From positions 4,836,001 through 4,900,000 of the forward strand of contig NC_079516.1 of assembly GCF_000801105.2 (NCBI RefSeq): a stretch of DNA of 64,000 nt, written 5' to 3'. Positions 56,726 through 64,000 of this stretch are shown in pieces (position 1 is the first letter of the stretch; each line of letters starts with the position of its first letter). Source of the stretch: Raphanus sativus. Lineage: Eukaryota > Streptophyta > Magnoliopsida > Brassicales > Brassicaceae. The notes under the pieces are model-generated. The model ran no database searches and was not told where the DNA came from. It saw nothing but the letters and a program-made list of their open reading frames with translations. The translations under genes were made by a program, and so were the position numbers.

Positions 56726-57991
56726 TCATCTTCTCCTGCATCCAACTGCAAACACAGATGAAACCTTTTCTAGTTATGACTCTAATAAATCATCTTAACA
56801 TAAACTAAACAGATACAAACATAAAAGCTTACATCTCAAAGCAGATGAAATCTCAGAGCTTTTAATCACACGCAGTCTCTTCACAGATGAAATGAACATT
56901 CTGTATTTAAAACACATATCAAGATTACTTATTAGTATACACTATTTACGTAAAGAACAATCAATTTGAAAAAGCATTAACAAAAAGTCGATTCCTTAAG
57001 GTTTTTGTTGTTATATGATTCAAGAATCTGATTCTGCAAAACACTGAATCAGATCAAGAGAAGAAAAGGTAGAAAAGATTCTTACTGCCAAGGAACATCC
57101 CCAACAAGCATCTTGTCCCCTTCATTGTCTTCATAAGTTAAAGTAAATTCTCCTTTACCATCCAGTAAACCGATGATGGGTTTCTCTTCTCTTTCACCAC
57201 TAGAGGTATCCCTTTGAGCTAAAACAACAACATAAACAAAACACATTCGATACAACAAGAATCTTTCTATAATAACAACAACAACAAAAAAGGAGATTTG
57301 AAACCGAGAGTTAACCTGCGAGTAGACCTCTGAAGAGTTTGTCTACGGCAAAAGAGAGCTGTTCGTAGCTATTGTAAGCATTGAGATCGATTTTTCTACC
57401 AATTGGAACACTATCCATGTTGATCTTTACAAACATTCCTTCCCTCTTAGGTTCAACTTGGGTCACACCATCACCATTCTTGTTGATGTGACTTACGTGT
57501 GAGGATTCGTTTCCGAGCTTTGAAGAGCTTGTGCTCGCTAGATTCTTTCTGAAAGAACGAACCGGTGGCCAACCCACCACTGGACCAGGAGCGGTTCTTT
57601 AAATAAAACAGTAAAAAGAAATATGTTAAAACCAAACACATATACAGAGCAAAACAGAGAAAAACAGAGCAAAACAGAGTGAAACAGAGCAAAGCAGAGG
57701 TTAAAGGTGATACCTTTTCTGAGAGATGTGAGAAACATTAGCTTTGTTGCATGGAGAGAGATGGTTTTTGCTGGGACTGGAGATTTCTGTTTGTTCCTTC
57801 ATGATGTTGTTGTTTCTTGTCTCTGTGTTCTTCTTGGCTGAACGATCTTCTTCATAACCACCGGGTGGTCCAAGCCTTAGCTCAAGTTTCTTTTCCTGAT
57901 CTGTGTTGTTATTTTCTTCATGGTACCATTCTCTTCCTTGAGGAATCAAATCAAGGAGTTTAGGACAGATGTTTCTTGGACAACCCTCCAT
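56726..57991 (-). pseudogene. IAA26: Aux/IAA repressor IAA26 (PAP1)-like, one-base frameshift in domain IV
   Basis: Five exons on -: 57991-57714, 57596-57316, 57218-57087, 56900-56833, 56745-56726. MEGCPRN start, PKLLDLIPQG, domain I EAR motif LELRLG (TOPLESS binding), domain II degron [13 protein letters not shown] (TIR1/AFB contact), and PB1 domain III with [18 protein letters not shown] and [14 protein letters not shown]. Order and sequence match Arabidopsis IAA26 (At3g16500). Exon total is 779, one short of 260 codons. In exon 3, after TYEDNEG the frame reads [10 protein letters not shown]; adding back one base at the GGG run (57118-57120) would give the conserved [11 protein letters not shown] and keep exons 4-5 (MFISSVKRLRVIKSSEISSAL) in phase. 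As given, the C-terminal PB1 part is lost. A homopolymer assembly error is the alternative. Confidence 0.85.
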
Positions 57992-58240
57992 TGATTTTTT
58001 TTGGTTTTGGTTACAAAGAGATTAAAATCCGACAAAAGCCTAAACTTGAAGAGCTGATAATTTACTTCAAAAAGTTCAAAGATTTATAGTCATCAAAACG
58101 TAGTAAAGCTTCCTTATAAGGGGAGACGTAAGACAGAGATTCACCAAACCCTAAGAGACCTTTAAAGGGAAAAAATCCTAGAATGCCCTAAAAGGAAATA
58201 ATCTCACAAAACTGAGAGCGAGAGAGAGAGAGAAAGATGT
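57992..58240 (-). promoter_or_regulatory. IAA26 leader and promoter candidates
   Basis: On -, CTATAAATC at about 58091-58083 is a TATA candidate about 95 bases upstream of the ATG. Further up is a (GA)n tract (58215-58234), a CT run on the coding strand. I did not find a clear TGTCTC auxin-response element close by. Confidence 0.4.
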
Positions 58241-59054
58241 AATGACGGTATGGTAAGACAAGTGGTGGGATTTTATACACAAATCAAAGCTTTGTTTGGC
58301 TCTTTTTTCTCTCTCTCGTGCACGCTTTGGTGCGTTCTCTCTCACGCACAGGCTTCCCCTTTTTCAGTTTGTTCTCTCTCTCTCTCTCAAGATTCTGAAA
58401 GCGACGAGAAGAAGAAAAAAATATTAAATTACAGAGAAAAAGAGAAGGTAGATTTTGTATGAACAAGAGCAATCATTTTTAATGTTTTTACATGTCAAGA
58501 AATGTTTACTGTTTTTCATGGCTAGTTAAGAGTTTTTTCCCTTTATGGCTGTTTTTCAAGATAAAAAAAAAACATTAAAATGATTTTTGAAGTTTTCTAG
58601 AGTGAAACACACGCAACCTTATCATTTTTTTCTGCCCCAAATATGGCTAGTTAAGAATTTGTCTAGTTTGTCTAGTGAAAGAAGCAAAGAGTGCTTTTCA
58701 GTTTCTAATAACAAGTTGTAGTTTTACAAATTAAAAGAATAGTTGACAAAAATACAAATTAAATGAATAAATCCAATAAACAACTTGAGCATAATATAAG
58801 AACATTATTAAAATATGATTAAACAATATATAAACTAGGGAAGATCCCATAAATTATGGTCTGTTAAGGGACCACTCTCTTATCCACTGTCCATAAGACA
58901 CATATCCCTATGCTTTAAGACACATTTTTGTATGGGTCGACATGGTAATATGAAACTTTAATACTAGTATTAAACTATTTACAAAATATACATAATTTCA
59001 CCAAATAATAAATGAACTGCATGGGAAGATTAACGGAAAGAATGCAAGAAAATG
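58241..59054. other. IAA26 upstream region, no gene seen
   Basis: CT-rich tracts (58305-58390) then AT-rich DNA. No coding sequence recognised. Confidence 0.45.
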
Positions 59055-60895
59055 GGAGTACATGCGAATCTGCCTGACGTTTCAGTGATATATAGATGAT
59101 TGTTTATTTATCTTGACACACAATACGGCAAACATAATGTCAATTTGTTAGGTAGCTATTCAACGATTTTATCAAAGTTACAACCAATGCGTACGTGTGT
59201 ATTGCGATGGCATGTTTTATCTGTTTCCCAACACAAGTAAATAGTCAACTGTTTGTTTCCTAGTCCTTAGTTGTTTTCTCACGACATTTAAATGACATTA
59301 CAGCTTACAATAGGATGGGCGTCCATGTCCAAGCAGGTTCGGTTGGGTTCGGATTCAATCAATGTTTTGATTTTCGGATTCATAAAATTTACCAACATTC
59401 AAACATTTTTAAAATTCAATTCAGATTCGATTCAAAATTGTTTGAGTTCGGTTAATATGTACTAACACATCACAAAGGTTGTAATTTTTTTTTAAAAAAT
59501 TGGGTTTGGTTCTAAAATTTAGCTTTTGGTTATTCAAATACTTGTTTTTGATTCGAAAGTAAGCAATTTAGTTCATAAACTTGGAAATTTTAAACAATTT
59601 GCATTAACTAAGGCTTCATAACATGATTAAGAAGTGGTTGCTAAGAGTAGAGAAACATAAATAAATTGAAATCAATTGCAACTCTATAAATATAAAAATC
59701 ATATTTACACTAAATATAAAATACATTGTTGAAACTTAGAAAAAAATTATTTATAAACAAAGGTCAAATGCAATTACCAAAATATAAAAATTTCAGTATT
59801 TGATCAAACAACAAAAATATATGTTAAATTGAGTATTTAAGTTAATTATTCATGTTATAAATATTTATTGTGATCTTTGAGTGTCTTGAGTATTTATTCA
59901 GGATTAGCTTTGGACTTTGATATGAAATTTTTCTGGTTTCTAATTTTTTTCAAGTTTTTTTGGATATCCATTCTAGTTCGAGTTCAAGTTCAGGTAAAAT
60001 CCAAATACCGTAAAATAAGATTTATTTGAATATTATGTCGGATTATGTGCGGTTCAGATTTACTTTTTTGGGTTCAGTTTCTTAATTTACCATCCCTCTC
60101 ACAATATTGACATTTTTTTTTAAATAACATAAAAAGAATATTGGTGTGTAGTTATAAGCATACTTGATACTTCAAGGCTAAAGCTTATTTATTTGGTGAG
60201 GGAAAACGGAATGTACATGTCTCCCCCATGTGTGACAGCGATATTACATAGAAGCCAAACGAAGAAATTAAAATCGAGAGCGAAAGAGTTCCGGTCAAGC
60301 AAGGAAGGGCAAGTTTGGTAACTTAGTGAAGGAGTGTGTGTGACTGTGTGTGTGTGTGTATGTAAGAGTAAATACGAATCTGCATGACGTCTCAGTGATA
60401 TATATGTGATGTTTATTTAACATGACACACAATAAGGAAAACAAATTTTCAATTTGTTAGGTAGCTAATCAATAATTCTGTCAAAAGTTAAAACCAATGT
60501 GTACGTGTGATTGCGATGGTGTATTTAATCTGTTTCCCCAAACAAGTAAATAGTCAATTGTTTGTTTCGTAATCCTTCGTTAATTTCTCAATGCATATAA
60601 ATAACATCACCTCACAAAATTGACATATAGGAGTACTATTTAAAAAGATAAACATAAAGAAGACTTTAAGAGAATATTTATAAGCATAAAGAAGACTTTA
60701 AGAGGATATTGGTGCGTAAATTATGAGCATACTTGAACGCTAAAAGCATATTTATTTGGTGAGGGAAACGGAATGTACATGTCTCTCCCATGTGTGACAA
60801 CGATATTACGGAGAAGCCAAACGAAGAAAAATCGAGAATGAAGAGTTCCGGTCAAGTAAGGAAGCGTAAATTAGTGGAGTGTCTGTGTATGTGTC
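59055..60895. repeat. Tandem duplication upstream of IAA26, first copy interrupted by an insertion
   Basis: Two segments recur in the same order. Segment a: 59055-59308 and about 60361-60630 (landmarks CAGTGATATATA, TTTGTTAGGTAGCTA, GTAAATAGTCAA). Segment b: about 60110-60360 and about 60690-60895 (landmarks TTATTTGGTGAGGGAAA, CGGAATGTACATGTCTC, AGTTCCGGTCAAG). In copy 1, a and b are split by about 800 bases (59309-60108); in copy 2 they are nearly adjacent. Copies differ by scattered substitutions and small indels. A (GT)n tract ends copy 1 (60333-60360). Confidence 0.8.
59309..60108. mobile_element. Probable insertion element inside the first duplicate copy
   Basis: About 800 bases absent from the second copy. 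It starts near GGATGGGCGTCC and ends near TTACCATCC, and contains GGTTCGGTTGGGTTCGGATT-type text common in Brassicaceae repeats. No coding sequence or clear target duplication was identified, so the class is unknown. Confidence 0.5.
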
Positions 60896-61257
60896 GCTAG
60901 TCATGGCCTATGGTTAACCACTCCGGTTTAACTTAACCGCACTTCCTATCTCACCGTCAATGGTTCAAAGTGATAATACAGCAAATAGTATAATAGTTCA
61001 GAAGAGCAAAGTAGATCCGCGCAGACAAAGTAGTCAGTGGACACATGTTGCACTTGCACAAGATTGTAAGTTTGTACGATAAGGTTTAAGTTTTGGCCTT
61101 TAATCACAACCATATAAGTGAATAAAGACGAGATAAAATGACGGCTGCGATTTAAGATTACAAAGCAGCCGACTCAGGAGTCTGGAGTGAAGGAACAAAA
61201 ACAACTCGTGAAATGAATGTCATATCAGGAAAGGAGAAAGTGAAAAAGACAAGAAAA
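60896..61257. other. Intergenic before MULE B, no gene seen
   Basis: Short spacer without recognised features. Confidence 0.4.
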
Positions 61258-61748
61258 TAGTGGGACTTTTTTCAGAATAGACCTAAGAATTGAAGTCAAA
61301 TGTAAAATCAACCCTTTTTTTTTCTCATTACTATTCACCTATGAATTTTCCAAACCATCCTTATGTTTTCAAAATATTTACAAAACTGCCATTATTATTT
61401 TTTTTTTTTAAATCGAAAATGAGTAAAAACCAACTACACCCTAAACATCTTTTCTTATTTACAACAATGCCATCATCTTCAATTTTGCAACCACCATTGA
61501 ACCACCATGTTTGAGCTCATAAAAGCTCAATAACTCAATTTTAACCACTATTTCTCTTCTCTAACTCAACAAATCTTTCATTTCCTCTACATTTCTATCT
61601 AAAACACTCTCACAACTTTCATTTTCATCCCACAAATTTCACATTTTCGAGTTTCTTCATTAGTAAATCGTCAAAGATGCTTCCTTTTGCTCGGTTTATG
61701 AGTTTGGACGGTTGAAAGGGTCGGAATCGAGGTTCACACCGGAAAAAG

Positions 61749-62922
61749 GTAACTGTTTACATGGTTTTCACCACTTTTTCAGTCTGTGTCGCGATGGTAG
61801 ACTGCTTTATATGTCTACACAAATGTATAGACGTACGATTCCGTCTATTTGTCAACGAACAAGTCAGTTTCGCAATTGACTTTTTTAACTTTTTTTTGGA
61901 ACGCAGACTTCCCCAGCAGTCTACATCCTTACCTTTGACTACAAAAACAAAAATCTATGTAGACCTACCAAGACGGCTACGAAAAAGAGGTTGGTTTTAC
62001 ATTTGACCGAACTTTTGACTTTCTTAAGTAGACTTCAAAGGAAGTCTACGAAATGTAGTCTGCCAATGAAGTCTACTTAAGGTCAGTTTTGCATTTGACC
62101 AAAACATTGACTTCGTTGAATAGGTTAGTATTGTATTTGACTAAAATGTTTTTAAATAAAATAAATATTTTTAAAATTGTAGACTTCCAGTGCAGTCTAC
62201 GCATTTTTCACAAAAAAATATAGACTGTTCTTGAAGTCTACATATTTATTTTGGTCAAATGCAAAACCAACTCATGGGTTTTAAAGTTAGACCTTATGCG
62301 AAGTCTACAAATCTGTAGACTACATATGAAATCTACATTCGAAAGTCAAACAATGGTCAATTGCAAAACCAACCTATGGGTTTTGAAATTAGACCTTATT
62401 CGAAGTCTACGTAACACGTAGACTACATATGAAATCTACCTTCGAAAGTCAAAACTTGGGTGAATTCTGGTCAAACTAACCTTTTCAATGTGGTAGACTA
62501 AAACGGAAGTCTAAATGTATAAAGTCAAAACTTGGATGAGTTTCTGGTCAAATAAAAAAAGTAACCCGTAAAATTTTCAATTGCAAAAACTAACCCAAAA
62601 GTAGACTGACAGGGACGTCTACATTGTTGTAGACTGACACGAACGTCTACACTGTCGTAGACTGATTGAAAAGTCTACCTAGGAAAAAAAATTAAAACTG
62701 AATTTATGTATTATTCATAAAGTTTATTCTAGATTTTTTGTTTGAAAGTGTGTGTTAGTTAATCCTAATAGGTTGGAGTGATTTTGAAAAGAAAAACTGT
62801 TGTAGTTATGAAATTATAATACTTTTGATTTCACAATGTTGTTAGGTGTTAACTGTAGACATAATTGTAAGTCTACATTAATATTTATTCGCTAATTGCG
62901 TAAATTTATATTCTTTTGCAGG
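61749..62922 (+). repeat. MULE B 5' intron with GTAGACTT/AAGTCTAC motif array
   Basis: Donor at 61749 (AAAAAG/GTAACT), acceptor TTTTGCAG near 62922. Over fifteen AGTCTAC/GTAGACT motifs lie between 61905 and 62670. A unit of about 97 bases starting GGTCAA(A)TGCAAAACCAAC is duplicated in tandem (62253 and 62348). GGTTGGTTTTACATTTGACC (61990) is roughly inverted at 62253 (GGTCAAATGCAAAACCAAC), so a partial hairpin is possible here too. Confidence 0.7.
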
Positions 62923-62925
62923 AAA

Positions 62926-63084
62926 TGACTCAATTACCGGCCGTATACGGAGAATGGGTGGAGAAAGGCTCATTGTGGGAGTTTGTGGTCAATAAAAAAA
63001 AGGGAGGGAGAATGTTCCCTTTGAAAGATGGTTGTACACATGTTGAACTTCTTCAAATGGTACAAGAAGATTATGATCTAGACT
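62926..63084 (+). pseudogene. mudrA: mudrA N-terminal fragment, copy 1
   Basis: Starts ATG at 62926 (MTQLPAVYGEWVEKGSLWEF), continues GGRMFPLKDGCTHVELLQMV and QEDYDLD, then a stop. It aligns with residues 1-50 of the MULE A exon (HAVYGEW, THAELVAMAQEDYNLD). The rest of the exon is missing. Confidence 0.65.
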
Positions 63085-63452
63085 AAAAACATATTGGTTA
63101 AGTGTGTTGAGTGATTTGTAACACACACTTTCAACGATTATTGGGTAACAATGTTTTTTTTCTTTCAAACATATACAGCGTGGGTTTGAAGTTTTCTTTA
63201 ATAATCGTTGAAAGTGTGTGTTACAATATGTTACAAACTAAGACATTTGTTTGAAAGTGTGTGTTAGTTAACTCTAATGGGTTTGAGTGATTTTAAAAAG
63301 AAAAACAGTTGTAATTATGAAATTATAGTACTTTTGATTTTACTATGTTGTTAGGTGTTAATTGTAGACATATTTGTATGTCTACGTTTATAGTTTTATG
63401 AAACATGAAATATTTATTCGTTAATTATGTAAACTTGTATTTTTTTGGAGAC

Positions 63453-63645
63453 AATGACTCAATTACCGGCAGTATACGGAGAATGAGAGGAGAAAGGCTC
63501 TTTGTTGGAGTTGGGAGAATGTTCTGTATATATGATGGTTATACACATGGTGAACTTATGCATGTCACGAATGATCGAAAAGTGCAGAATTTGATTGAGT
63601 TATCTAATACACACTTTGTACGCCTTTGTGTATCAAGTCAAAACT
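63453..63645 (+). pseudogene. mudrA: mudrA N-terminal fragment, copy 2
   Basis: Direct repeat of copy 1 with its upstream flank (62755-62875 resembles 63262-63385). It starts MTQLPAVYGE then an in-frame stop. Another frame continues TYTHGELMHVTNDRKVQNLI and RLCVSSQN, matching HVTSDRQVRNLL and CLCVSS of MULE A, but with the DMRSVTVEISYSLP segment deleted. Not functional. Confidence 0.65.
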
Positions 63646-64000
63646 AAGTACACTACAAATTTTTGGTTTGGATATATGTTAGATAACAAGTGTAGACGTC
63701 TTTCTAAATTTAAGAATGTAGACTACATTTGAAGTCTACGTCATAAATTCTATTAGAAGTGCATTTGTGTATTAATCATCATATATTTTTACTATATAGT
63801 TATGTTACCGTGTGTGTTAGTAAATTTTAGTGGTTTTGGATGAATTTCAAAAGTTAATGTGTTATAATTATACACTTGAATTTTTTTGCAAAAATTTGTG
63901 ATTAGTTTTACTCTTAAAATTTCTTGAAATTTTTGTTTAGATTTTCTTCTACTCACATGTGTGTTAGTTATTGTTTTACCTTATGGTGGTTTCACTTGTT

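Larger units (their letters stand above)
61258..64000 (+). mobile_element. MULE B: 5' part of a second Mutator-like element
   Basis: Starts near GGGACTTTTTTCAGAATAGA (61261) and runs off the window. Its layout parallels MULE A: a 5' leader, a long 5' UTR intron filled with short inverted motifs (here GTAGACTT/AAGTCTAC), then a mudrA-type first exon starting after TTGCAG. Shared landmarks with MULE A include ATTTACAAAACTGCCA near the 5' end and TTT(G/A)CATTTGACCGAA in the intron. The exact left terminus and its terminal inverted repeat are not confirmed. Confidence 0.65.

Noticed and set aside
58250..58472. Open frames over the CT/GA tract upstream of IAA26
   Set aside because: Low-complexity leader DNA of the IAA26 promoter; the peptides are Ser/Leu or Arg/Glu runs from CT/GA repeats.
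1..64000. LTR retrotransposons
   Set aside because: No pair of long direct repeats with TG...CA ends, primer binding site or gag-pol motifs was recognised.

Overview
The window is plant nuclear DNA, most likely from a Brassica or close Brassicaceae relative. Evidence: GT-AG introns, AT-rich intergenic DNA, and three kinds of host gene whose products I recognise as counterparts of one Arabidopsis thaliana chromosome 3 block around At3g16420-At3g16500: jacalin lectins PBP1/JAL30, JAL33 and JAL35, then IQD26, then IAA26. Species and subgenome cannot be told from the sequence alone. Roughly half of the window is transposon-derived.

Layout. 1-8290: a Mutator-like element (MULE A) of the type carrying a ULP1-like SUMO-protease gene. 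It holds a truncated mudrA start on + and a six-exon ULP gene on -, and its introns and spacers are packed with palindromes built from AAGTCGTC/GACGACTT. 8.3-10.3 kb: AT-rich DNA with Helitron sequence. 10.4-12.9 kb: PBP1-like lectin gene with a Helitron in intron 2. 12.9-17.6 kb: AT-rich spacer with one MITE and an orphan snRNA-type promoter signature. 17.6-19.3 kb: JAL33. 19.8 kb: a SINE. 20.6-22.9 kb: JAL35 on -. 23.7-25.2 kb: two Helitrons joined end to end. 25.9-28.2 kb: an hAT-like element and a Harbinger-like element carrying fragments of a CAND1-like gene. 28.6-29.2 kb: two broken jacalin fragments. 29.7-31.8 kb: a decayed LINE ORF1. 32.4-33.3 kb: a MITE. 34.1-35.9 kb: IQD26 on -. 36-42 kb: a run of MITEs. 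42.9-44.4 kb: a Helitron with an RPA1-like fragment. 46.3 kb: a short retroposon. 47.2-52.7 kb: a full-length LINE with both ORFs open. 53.8-54.9 kb: another Helitron. 56.7-58.0 kb: IAA26 on -, with a one-base frameshift in its C-terminal domain. 59.0-60.9 kb: a tandem duplication upstream of IAA26. 61.3-64.0 kb: the 5' part of a second MULE (MULE B).

How the genes relate. The lectins are jacalin-domain proteins of the myrosinase/PYK10-binding (ER body, jasmonate-linked defence) group. All three share an upstream dyad block followed by a similar TATA region, which suggests common control. IQD26 (calmodulin-binding microtubule scaffold family) and IAA26 (auxin co-repressor) are unrelated single genes that fix the synteny.

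The most unusual feature is the pair of MULEs. Each carries its own version of a short palindromic motif (AAGTCGTC in A, AAGTCTAC in B), multiplied inside introns and spacers and nearly absent from exons. In MULE A part of this material forms a long hairpin in the 5' intron of the transposase gene. I read all coordinates and splice sites by eye; exon lengths were checked for phase, but no database search or folding was run.
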